This document shows positions 9,722-17,747 of a DNA stretch of 64,000 bases, piece by piece. The stretch spans positions 744,001 to 808,000 of the forward strand of contig NZ_NESD01000001.1 in the NCBI RefSeq assembly GCF_003063545.1, given 5' to 3'. A program made the translations under genes and the position numbers. Source of the stretch: Limnohabitans sp. Jir61 (lineage in GTDB: Bacteria > Pseudomonadota > Gammaproteobacteria > Burkholderiales > Burkholderiaceae_C). A model generated the notes under the pieces. It ran no database searches. It had not been told where the DNA came from and worked only from the letters and a program-made list of their open reading frames with translations. Each line of letters starts with the position of its first letter. Within the stretch, counting starts at the first letter, position 1.

Positions 9722-10885
9722 ATGAAAATCGTCAACATTCTTGAATCAACTCGCTTCATCAAATCTGATATCCGCAACGCCTATATCGACTTTTCAAAAA
9801 TGACACTTAGTTTGGTGGCTGTGGTCACTGATGTCATCCGTGATGGCAAACCTGTGGTGGGTTATGGATTCAATTCAAATGGTCGCTATGGTCAGGGCGG
9901 TTTGATTCGTGAGCGATTCATTCCTCGTCTTTTGGAGGCTGAACCTGCGAGTTTATTGAATGATGCAGGCACCAATCTTGATCCGCATAAGTTGTGGGCA
10001 CGCATGATGACAAACGAAAAGCCTGGAGGCCATGGCGAACGTTCAGTCGCTGTGGGTACGATCGATATGGCTGTGTGGGATGCTGTTGCAAAGATTGCTG
10101 AAAAGCCGCTTTATCAACACTTGGCAGATGACTACGGCAATGGTCATGCAAACACCAAAGTCTTTGTTTACGCTGCAGGTGGTTACTACTATCCAGGTAA
10201 AGGCTTGGATCAACTGAAGAATGAAATGACTAGCTATCTAGATCGTGGCTATTCGGTCGTGAAAATGAAAATCGGTGGCGCGTCGTTGGCTGAGGACTGT
10301 GAGCGCATTGAGTCTGTTTTGAAAATATTAGGTCCTGGCCAGCAGTTGGCTGTCGATGCAAATGGTCGCTTTGATCTGGCCACAGCCATTGCCTATGGCA
10401 AGGCCATGTCTCAGTATCCCTTGTTTTGGTATGAGGAGGCGGGTGACCCCTTAGATTACGAACTGCAAGCTGAGCTAGGTAAGGTGTATCAGGGTTCTAT
10501 GGCGACAGGTGAAAACTTGTTCTCCATGCAGGATGCGCGCAACCTCATTCGCCACGGTGGTATGCGCCCCGATCGTGATTGGCTACAGTTTGACTGCGCG
10601 TTGAGTTACGGATTGGTGGAGTATTTGAGAACGCTGGATATGTTGAAGGAATACGGGTGGTCGCCTAAGCGTTGCATCCCTCATGGCGGTCATCAAATGT
10701 CGTTGGCCATTGCTGCAGGTCTAGGTTTGGGCGGTAATGAAAGTTACCCAGATTTGTTCCAGCCCTATGGTGGATTCCCTGATGGTGTGAGAGTTAATCA
10801 AGGCTACGTCGATCTGCCTGCACTGCCTGGCATTGGCTTTGAAGGGAAATCCGACTTGATCAAAGCCATGCGAGAGCTTGCCTAA
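9722..10885 (+). CDS. D(-)-tartrate dehydratase-like, mandelate racemase/enolase superfamily
   Basis: NAYIDFSKMT, GFNSNGRYGQGGL, VVKMKIGG, VDANGRFDL, WYEEAGDPLDY, ATGENLFS, IPHGGHQMS, as in characterised D-tartrate dehydratase (TarD). Confidence 0.85.
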   Translation: MKIVNILESTRFIKSDIRNAYIDFSKMTLSLVAVVTDVIRDGKPVVGYGFNSNGRYGQGGLIRERFIPRLLEAEPASLLNDAGTNLDPHKLWARMMTNEKPGGHGERSVAVGTIDMAVWDAVAKIAEKPLYQHLADDYGNGHANTKVFVYAAGGYYYPGKGLDQLKNEMTSYLDRGYSVVKMKIGGASLAEDCERIESVLKILGPGQQLAVDANGRFDLATAIAYGKAMSQYPLFWYEEAGDPLDYELQAELGKVYQGSMATGENLFSMQDARNLIRHGGMRPDRDWLQFDCALSYGLVEYLRTLDMLKEYGWSPKRCIPHGGHQMSLAIAAGLGLGGNESYPDLFQPYGGFPDGVRVNQGYVDLPALPGIGFEGKSDLIKAMRELA

Positions 10886-10935
10886 GCTTTACAGGTTTAT
10901 TGCTCACTTCATATGCCCTAATGAGCTTTTGTTTT

Positions 10936-11550
10936 TTAGGGCGCAGAAATTTCGATCATGATCTCGTTCCTTCTAAACATTGGTAGTGTCCAAGGTGGGT
11001 CATAGCGTGATAGCTGAGGCGTACCAATTGCTTTCAAATTGTGGCTGTTGATCCAATTGGTTGCTTCTCGTGTTTTAGATTGAACTCTAGAAACCGTATT
11101 GAAACCAGAGTACTTCAGGACAACAAAGTGTTTGCTTGGAACTTCTCTTAACTTCACAGCGCTATTCTTGGGCTTAGGAATGGACGCAAGCGTATATTGA
11201 CTTGGCATGACGAAATTGACACGCCATTGTTCAGCTGATTGCATGTTTAGCGCATCTTTCTGCGGTTGGACCGTGACCGGAGCTGTCATTGCAATCTTTG
11301 CATCTGTCACTGAATCTGCTGCTTGGTTGTTACCAAATATGAAATCAGCAATCAGTCGAAAGCCTTTGTTGGATGCCTCATCCATATCGCCTTCAACAAG
11401 AGTTTCAGCAATCAAAATGGGTGCGTATTGCCGAATTTCATAGGAGCCATCCGATCGTAGGACTTCGTATTTAGGTTCTTCAATTGCCATGACGTGTCCT
11501 GTCCATAAAAGTGCAAGTACCAGTCCAATAAGATGTTTGTGTTTTTTCAT
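10936..11550 (-). CDS. SOUL family heme-binding protein (exported)
   Basis: Signal peptide MKKHKHLIGLVLALLWTGHVMA; IEEPKYEVLRSDGSYEIRQYAPILIAET and IAMTAPV are SOUL/HBP hallmarks. Confidence 0.88.
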   Translation of the reverse strand: MKKHKHLIGLVLALLWTGHVMAIEEPKYEVLRSDGSYEIRQYAPILIAETLVEGDMDEASNKGFRLIADFIFGNNQAADSVTDAKIAMTAPVTVQPQKDALNMQSAEQWRVNFVMPSQYTLASIPKPKNSAVKLREVPSKHFVVLKYSGFNTVSRVQSKTREATNWINSHNLKAIGTPQLSRYDPPWTLPMFRRNEIMIEISAP

Positions 11551-11560
11551 ATTGAAGGTT

Positions 11561-13081
11561 CTAGAAATCAAAGCCAATTTGTTGCGTGTCGGCTGTTTGT
11601 GTCATTGATGCTTTTTTTCGTGAATGCAATGTTTTCCGTGAAGCGTGTTTCTCAATCACCGCTCTTTTACCGGCTTTAACTTCTGTCGTTTGTCGCCTTG
11701 CATGCAACTGCTGCTTGGATGTGCGTGTGGCAGTTGCTAAATCTACCAATGGTTGAGTGATCCCAATTGGATCAACCGAATCCATCTGGCAGTTTAGTGG
11801 CATATGCCATGGCTCAAATAGCCAAGTGTCTGGTACATCGCGCATATGTGGCAGCCAACGTTTCACAAACTGACCATGTGGATCATGGTCCTGTGCTTGT
11901 TTGATGGGGTTATATACACGCGTTGTATTGATTCCTGTGGTGCCAGATTGCATTTGTAACTGGCTCCAATGAATGCCCGGTTCATAATCTAAAAATTGTG
12001 TGGCTAGCCATTCGCCGACAGGACGCCAATGCAGCCACAAAGGGTATGCGGCGACCGAGACTAGCATGGCGCGCATGCGAAAGTTCAGCCAACCTGTTTC
12101 TCTTAACATGACCACGCAGGCATCGACCATGGGCCAACCTGTTCGCGCTTCTTTGAGGGCTTCGAAATAGTCTTGATTGAAATCTTTTTCGCGCAAGTCA
12201 TCGTATCCGCGATGCATATTGCGCCATTCAATTGCAGGCTCACTCTCAAGTTTTTGAATGAAATGGCAATGCCAATACAAGCGACTGACGAAGCCAGTTA
12301 GGCCCGCACGGTGTCGGTTGGCCTGAGGGGGGAGACCTGCAAGGTGTGCACGTGTTTGCTGTACCACTTCGCGCATGCTGAGGCAGCCAAATGCGAGGTA
12401 CGCAGACAAGCGAGAGCAAGCATCAGGTGCAGACAAAGGAGACGAGATGCCACCTCGATAACCAATGCTGCGCGCGTGCAAAAAGCTGTGCAGCGTATTC
12501 AATGCCAATTTGCGCCCGCCGCGTTGCCTCATGGGTGGGTTGTGTTGCAAATGTAACGGTGCAGACATGGCAAATGGCGCTGCCGTTGGTTGACCTAAAA
12601 AGGTGATGGAATCAATCGCATGAATGGGGGATGCCATGTGTCGTTCCCATGCGCTCTGCCATAAATTGCGATTTTTCAGTCCTCGCACGACGCCAAACTG
12701 TGCAAACTCTTGCCAAAGAACATCATGGGATTTGCACCATGCGGCAACTTTGATGTCGCGCGCATAGGTCAATCCATTGCCCGTTTCTTTGTGTGAATAA
12801 ATTTCTGAAAATGGTGCCTTTTGCCAAATTTTCGACAGAACTTCTGGGAGCTCGCCGGTATGAATTTCAACGCAACCTCCCATCGTTCGTAAATGCGTAT
12901 CCAACACCTCTAGAGACTCACGCACAAACTCAAAGTGTTGAAGTGCGCAATCGGGCTGCAACCAAAGTTCGGCTTCAATGACATAAATGCAACGCACCGG
13001 ACCACGCTTGGCTGCATGTGCGAGCGCTGCATGGTCGTGCCAACGTAAATCGCGTTTGAACCAAACTATGGAATAGCTCAT
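11561..13081 (-). CDS. cryptochrome/deoxyribodipyrimidine photolyase family protein
   Basis: SIVWFKRDLRWHDHAALAHA; TGFVSRLYWHCHF; TGWPMVDACVVMLRETGWLNFRMRAM; FVKRWLPHM. Confidence 0.93.
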   Translation of the reverse strand: MSYSIVWFKRDLRWHDHAALAHAAKRGPVRCIYVIEAELWLQPDCALQHFEFVRESLEVLDTHLRTMGGCVEIHTGELPEVLSKIWQKAPFSEIYSHKETGNGLTYARDIKVAAWCKSHDVLWQEFAQFGVVRGLKNRNLWQSAWERHMASPIHAIDSITFLGQPTAAPFAMSAPLHLQHNPPMRQRGGRKLALNTLHSFLHARSIGYRGGISSPLSAPDACSRLSAYLAFGCLSMREVVQQTRAHLAGLPPQANRHRAGLTGFVSRLYWHCHFIQKLESEPAIEWRNMHRGYDDLREKDFNQDYFEALKEARTGWPMVDACVVMLRETGWLNFRMRAMLVSVAAYPLWLHWRPVGEWLATQFLDYEPGIHWSQLQMQSGTTGINTTRVYNPIKQAQDHDPHGQFVKRWLPHMRDVPDTWLFEPWHMPLNCQMDSVDPIGITQPLVDLATATRTSKQQLHARRQTTEVKAGKRAVIEKHASRKTLHSRKKASMTQTADTQQIGFDF

Positions 13082-13093
13082 GGGGTGATAGAT

Positions 13094-13444
13094 TTATGAA
13101 TTGTCAAAGTTGTCATGGATGACGCGTGGAGGAACTTGCATCACGTAGGCATCTGCAACGTAAGCTGGTCCTTTCATCAGCATGACAATGACGCACCCTA
13201 TGGCTAGAGTAAGAACGAGTGACCAGTGCAAGATGACAAGGCCCACCATGACATAAAAGAATTGCTCCATCGCTCGTGCGCTCTGTGTGCTTGCGTCTAG
13301 TCCATCGAAGCAATAGGTAAGAGCACTTGCTGCTAGTGGCAATAGGGTTCCCGTTGCCAAAATGAGAGGCAGTTTTTTCCAAATCGCCCACTCTAAGCCA
13401 GCAGGGGACCGCTGAAATCCTTCGAGTTTTTTAAAGTAATTCAT
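13094..13444 (-). CDS. small membrane protein of unknown function
   Basis: Two predicted hydrophobic segments; short intergenic distances to both neighbours in the operon. Confidence 0.65.
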   Translation of the reverse strand: MNYFKKLEGFQRSPAGLEWAIWKKLPLILATGTLLPLAASALTYCFDGLDASTQSARAMEQFFYVMVGLVILHWSLVLTLAIGCVIVMLMKGPAYVADAYVMQVPPRVIHDNFDNS

Positions 13445-13455
13445 GGGTGTCGCTT

Positions 13456-13869
13456 TTAGTTCTGGTGAGGCTTTGGCAAAGCCGAATTTCGTAGATGGTT
13501 GGTTGACGCCTCGTTGAGCAACAGCCGAACTCCAAGGGAGCCGCTGTCATTGTGAACAGGAGCTTTTCGTAGGCAGAGTTCTATCGTCTTGATTTCTGAA
13601 TACACAACACATGCGCAGGCAATGCGCGTCATCAGTCGTTCTTGCGTCTCATAGTGGCCATCTTGAGCCAGACGATCAATTTCTGCAATCAATGGGTCAT
13701 AGTCAAAAATATGCACCATTGCATCACTAGAGATCAATACTTGATTGGCATCAATTCCAAGTGTGATGTCTAAGAGATGAACTTTGGGTTTTGTGTCGTG
13801 AATCCCATATGTTCCAATTTGGGTTTTTAGCGATAGGTCACGTAACTCAATATAAGCTTGCGCATTCAT
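13456..13869 (-). CDS. dihydroneopterin aldolase (FolB) family protein
   Basis: AYIELRDLSLKTQIGTYGIHDTKPKVHLLDITLGID...ETQERLMTRIACACVVYSEIKTIELCLRKA. Confidence 0.8.
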   Translation of the reverse strand: MNAQAYIELRDLSLKTQIGTYGIHDTKPKVHLLDITLGIDANQVLISSDAMVHIFDYDPLIAEIDRLAQDGHYETQERLMTRIACACVVYSEIKTIELCLRKAPVHNDSGSLGVRLLLNEASTNHLRNSALPKPHQN

Positions 13870-14222
13870 GACTGAAGTTGCTCCAGCGTCACGTAATCAA
13901 GTGCACGGCTATGCGTACTTTCAAGCACAACTTTTGGCGCAACACCAGCCTCATATGCATGCTTCCATCGCAATGCACACAAGCACCATCGATCGCCAGC
14001 TTTCAGGCCAGCAAAACGATATTCAGGTCGTGGAGTTATCAGATCGTTTCCTTGGTGAAGAGAGAAATCTAAAAACGCTTGGGTGACCTTGGCGCAGATG
14101 ACATGACTACCTTGGTCCTGCATATCAGTGTTGCAGCATCCATCTCTGAAGTACCCAGTCAAAGGGGCGTATGAACATGGGATAAGGGCTGTCCCAAGAA
14201 CGTTTAAAGGCGTCCGATTCAT
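13866..14222 (-). CDS. DUF2237 family protein
   Basis: NVLGTALIPCSYAPLTGYFRDGCCNTDMQDQGSHVICAKVT...PRPEYRFAGLKAGDRWCLCALRW. Confidence 0.88.
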   Translation of the reverse strand: MNRTPLNVLGTALIPCSYAPLTGYFRDGCCNTDMQDQGSHVICAKVTQAFLDFSLHQGNDLITPRPEYRFAGLKAGDRWCLCALRWKHAYEAGVAPKVVLESTHSRALDYVTLEQLQS

Positions 14223-15229
14223 GGTTCAACCTTTTTGATGGCTAATTTTTTATCCTCATGCAAGTCAATGCCTTCATGTTGTGCAATCTTTTCTAGTGCG
14301 TTTTCAAACAATGTTCGGGCAGAACCCGAAATAGAACGCAAATACGCATGGAGGTGAGCGTCGTTTGCGTTTTTGTTCAAACACTCTTGGCTGTATTCCT
14401 CAAAGCTGGCAAGTTGTGAAATCAATTCAGCCACGTGCCTGGGGCACTCGCACAACACATTGGTCGAGATGCCAGCCACACGTGTCAATGTCTCATCTGA
14501 GTATTTGCGACTTGAAATCACGCTGCCTGTTGTGCCAAATTCTTGCGCGCGAGCCTGATCCACAAACAAAACCGATTGAATAAGTTCGGCCAATTCGCTG
14601 TCCGAGATGGGCTCTCGCCTCACAATTAACCCTGAAAACTTCATCGCTTGCACAACCGCTTCGGGTGCAAAGTTATAAATGACGATAGTTTGCGCAAACT
14701 TGTGCTTTTGGATCAGTGCTTGAATGCTGGTGTGAACCTCGGCTTGGAGTGTGTTGACTTTGATCAACAGCACTTTCGATTGCTCAGACAGTGAAGCACT
14801 GGTGGCGGTCGCCAAGTCCATCAGTACGTCTGTCACTTTGATTCTGTTTTGTTGTAAACCAGATGCAAACTTCTTTGATTCGATACGGTTGGCCATGCTC
14901 AAGCCCACAACAGCCAATGTCAATGGCTCACCGGTGCTTGCATGTTTGTGTTGAGCGCTGTTTCGTAAATTGCTCATTTGACGCAATTGCGCCAAATCGA
15001 GATTGGCGATGGTGCTGATGGCATGTCCCTCGCTTGAGAGTTGCTTGAGCAGCATCGCTTTGGATACATCGTGCTCTTCAAATAAGCGTTGTTTTCCCTC
15101 GGTCTTGACGGGGCGAAAGGCGCCATAGCGCGTCTCCCAGATCCGTAAGGTTGAGACGGGAATTCCAGTCGTTTTTGATACCGCACCAATACGATAAAGT
15201 GCTGCGTTTGTAGGTTGCAGGGTCATCAA
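14219..15229 (-). CDS. MerR family transcriptional regulator (LitR/CarH-like architecture, no canonical B12 motif)
   Basis: YRIGAVSKTTGIPVSTLRIWETRYGAFRPVKTEGKQRLF MerR HTH; C-terminal Rossmann-like region lacking DxHxxG. Confidence 0.85.
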   Translation of the reverse strand: MMTLQPTNAALYRIGAVSKTTGIPVSTLRIWETRYGAFRPVKTEGKQRLFEEHDVSKAMLLKQLSSEGHAISTIANLDLAQLRQMSNLRNSAQHKHASTGEPLTLAVVGLSMANRIESKKFASGLQQNRIKVTDVLMDLATATSASLSEQSKVLLIKVNTLQAEVHTSIQALIQKHKFAQTIVIYNFAPEAVVQAMKFSGLIVRREPISDSELAELIQSVLFVDQARAQEFGTTGSVISSRKYSDETLTRVAGISTNVLCECPRHVAELISQLASFEEYSQECLNKNANDAHLHAYLRSISGSARTLFENALEKIAQHEGIDLHEDKKLAIKKVEP

Positions 15230-15240
15230 AATGGCACCAA

Positions 15241-15320
15241 TGAGTAGTTGTTGAGTAGATAATATGACGAAATATCGATTATTTGGTGATGGAAATACTT
15301 ATGAGTAGATAAATAACTCA
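15241..15320. promoter_or_regulatory. Candidate operator: TGAGTAG repeats in the divergent MerR/Rrf2 promoter region
   Basis: TGAGTAG at 15241-15247; exact 11-mer TGAGTAGATAA at 15252-15262 and 15302-15312. Confidence 0.45.
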
Positions 15321-15346
15321 AAATCCTCCTCAACAGGAGGTTTCTC

Positions 15347-15838
15347 ATGATTTCTAAAAAAACCATCAACGCCATTGAGTTGTGTGTATTGCTTGCTGGC
15401 AAGCAGGGGGAGGGCTATCTGACAACCACGGAACTTTCCCCACGGTTGGATTTGTCTATTTCGTATTTGGAAAACATCCTCAAGCCACTGAAAGACCACG
15501 GCTTTGTCTTGTCAATGAAAGGGCCGGGTGGCGGCTACATGATCAAAGGTGATGTGTCCTTGATCTCCATCTGGGATGTGGCCTGTGTATTTGAAAAGAC
15601 CTTGATGGTTGTTGAGAACACAGGCGAAGTTAACCTTCATGATTCGTATGAACTCGAACTTGAGCAGGTGGTGATGCGAACATTGAAAAGCTTCACCATC
15701 GCAGACTTTGCTGATTTTTCTTCTTCAGATGTCAAGTCATATACGGATGTGATTGGTCGGTTCAAGTTCAAACCGTTGCCTGTGCCGTTTATGCCCAAAG
15801 CACCCAACTCAGTTTTTCAACTGCACATGTCGCTTTGA
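15347..15838 (+). CDS. Rrf2 family transcriptional regulator
   Basis: TELSPRLDLSISYLENILKPLKDHGFVLSMKGPGGGYMI; RBS CAGGAGG. Confidence 0.88.
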   Translation: MISKKTINAIELCVLLAGKQGEGYLTTTELSPRLDLSISYLENILKPLKDHGFVLSMKGPGGGYMIKGDVSLISIWDVACVFEKTLMVVENTGEVNLHDSYELELEQVVMRTLKSFTIADFADFSSSDVKSYTDVIGRFKFKPLPVPFMPKAPNSVFQLHMSL

Positions 15839-15845
15839 GAGCGTC

Positions 15846-16178
15846 ATGAGGTTTTCATACATGCTTTACAACAAAGATGGCCGTGGTGGTCGGGTTCCGC
15901 GTGGGCAAGCATGGCAGTGGATACATGATTTAGAAAACTTAGAGCATCTAGGCTCGATTTTGGATTGGATAGATCTGCGTGTATCAGTTGATCAATTGAG
16001 TTTATTGAATGTGTACCTGGACCATACAGAGATCACGTCTCCAAAGAACGCTGGAATTTCATTCGGTAGCAAGTCGCAAATTGTTTATAGCAGGGTAACC
16101 GTGCCTAATCGCGTGATCGATATGCGTTTGATTGCTTCCGACGAAATTAAGCGTCACGGAGACTCGCTATGCCATTGA
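15846..16178 (+). CDS. hypothetical protein
   Basis: ORF from ATG 15846 placed between Rrf2 and TIGR03643 genes, overlapping the next start. Confidence 0.6.
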   Translation: MRFSYMLYNKDGRGGRVPRGQAWQWIHDLENLEHLGSILDWIDLRVSVDQLSLLNVYLDHTEITSPKNAGISFGSKSQIVYSRVTVPNRVIDMRLIASDEIKRHGDSLCH

Positions 16179-16456
16179 AATTTCCACAACGACTCGCCAG
16201 TCTATCTGCTGGTGACATATCAGCAGTGATTCAAATGGCTTGGGAGGACAGAACATCCTTTGAGACCATCAAGGCACGCATGGCGCTCTCGGAGTCCGAT
16301 GTCATTCGACTTATGCGCCATGAACTCAACCCCAGTTCGTATCGCCTATGGCGCATGCGAATGAAGGGACGTGTCACCAAGCATCGAGCACTTAGAAGTT
16401 CTGAAATGAAATTTGATGATCGTACGGTAGCTGACCACCGCCGTGCTAATTGTTGA
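16169..16456 (+). CDS. TIGR03643/DUF2805 family protein
   Basis: VIQMAWEDRTSFETIKARMALSESDVIRLMRHELNPSSYRLWRMRMKGRVTKH. Confidence 0.85.
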   Translation: MPLKFPQRLASLSAGDISAVIQMAWEDRTSFETIKARMALSESDVIRLMRHELNPSSYRLWRMRMKGRVTKHRALRSSEMKFDDRTVADHRRANC

Positions 16457-16479
16457 CTTACAACCGATTGGAGAACCCC

Positions 16480-16626
16480 ATGACAGAAGACCCAAGATGC
16501 TGCGGAACAGGGACTTGCATCATCAACGAGGATGGATTGTGTTGGTGCGGTCAAAAGTGGGATGGGGAGAAGATGTGTTTCCCTGAATCCAATGATGCCG
16601 ATGCCTCCGAGACGCCCCATGATTGA
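16480..16626 (+). CDS. 48-aa cysteine-rich small protein (absent from the ORF track)
   Basis: MTEDPRCCGTGTCIINEDGLCWCGQKWDGEKMCFPESNDADASETPHD; GGAG RBS 6 nt upstream; 6 Cys; overlaps next start. Confidence 0.65.
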   Translation: MTEDPRCCGTGTCIINEDGLCWCGQKWDGEKMCFPESNDADASETPHD

Positions 16627-17362
16627 GATAGCCCTTGCAACAAGTTGCGAGACTTTAGCTCAGAAGATATCTGCCGCTTTGTCAAGCTTTCAGGCCGTTT
16701 TATCACGCTATCAGTCTTTATCAGCCTTACCATCGGCGCTGGAGTTGAAAAGGTTTGACCTTATCGTCATTCATCATCCGAAGGAAGGTTGTGAGGATGG
16801 GACACATATCAGCTTTGAGCGAAATTTACCTAGCGCTACACCTGTTATCGCCATCACATCAGATAAACATCTTGAATGCTCTGTACAGCTACTCAACTCC
16901 GGCATTGACAGGTGTTTGCCTGCATCGTTTGACAAAAGCCATTTCTGTGCAGTGGTCCGTGCATTAACAAGACGAAGCCACGGTCTGATTTCATCCGTGA
17001 GTCAATATGGTGCACTGAGCTTCAGTCATGAAACAAAACAAACTTGGATTCATGACAAGCAGATTGCGCTTACAAAACGAGAGGCTCAGGTCTTAGACAT
17101 CTTGCTCAGAAGAGTAGGGCAGATTATTTCTAAAGTAGACATTATTAAAGTATTGGATTTCAACAACACAGATATCAATACCTCTGCTGTAGAGGTCTAT
17201 ATTCATCGTTTGCGTAAAAAAATCAAAAGCGAATATCTGCCGATACGCAACATCAAACGGTGTGGCTATTTTTTGAGGCGGTTTGATCCACCTAACGAGA
17301 GTGCAGCTTACTCGAATGCGCTGTCTTGCATAAGCAGGCCGCTCTCAGCTCAGATGCGCTGA
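16619..17362 (+). CDS. OmpR/winged-helix DNA-binding response-regulator-like protein with degenerate receiver
   Basis: Trans_Reg_C-like ALTKREAQVLDILLRRVGQIISKVDI...SAVEVYIHRLRKKIKSEYLPIRNIKRCGYFL; receiver lacks Asp/Lys. Confidence 0.8.
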   Translation: MIEIALATSCETLAQKISAALSSFQAVLSRYQSLSALPSALELKRFDLIVIHHPKEGCEDGTHISFERNLPSATPVIAITSDKHLECSVQLLNSGIDRCLPASFDKSHFCAVVRALTRRSHGLISSVSQYGALSFSHETKQTWIHDKQIALTKREAQVLDILLRRVGQIISKVDIIKVLDFNNTDINTSAVEVYIHRLRKKIKSEYLPIRNIKRCGYFLRRFDPPNESAAYSNALSCISRPLSAQMR

Positions 17363-17659
17363 AAACTCTTGCTTGATGAGTTGATCGATTTCTATAGCCA
17401 ATTCAAAGTCTTTACAGGTTAGCCCGTATGCATCGTGAGTCATGAGTCGAATCTTGATGTGCCTGAAGTTGGATAAAAGTTCTGGATGGTGATCGAGCTT
17501 TTCTGCTAGCTCGCCTATCTTCAAGAAAAAACGCATAGCCGATTTAAAGCTATCAAATTCCCATTCATTGTGAATGCTGGCGTTGTGTGCGTCTAATGTC
17601 CAGTTGTGTAACTGCTTTAGTCCTTGGTCTATTTCAGTGCTGTTGAGTCTTTGGTGCAT
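17345..17659 (-). CDS. 4a-hydroxytetrahydrobiopterin dehydratase (pterin-4a-carbinolamine dehydratase) family
   Basis: WEFDSFKSAMRFFLKIGELAEKLDHHPELLSNFRHIKIRLMTHDAYGLTCKDFELA. Confidence 0.9.
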   Translation of the reverse strand: MHQRLNSTEIDQGLKQLHNWTLDAHNASIHNEWEFDSFKSAMRFFLKIGELAEKLDHHPELLSNFRHIKIRLMTHDAYGLTCKDFELAIEIDQLIKQEFSAHLS

Positions 17660-17747
17660 ATCTCTCCCTATTTGTTGATGATGGAATAATCGCGCAATCG
17701 AAATTTTTTTAAATATGATTTATCGCTTAACGGAATAGGAGTTCCTC

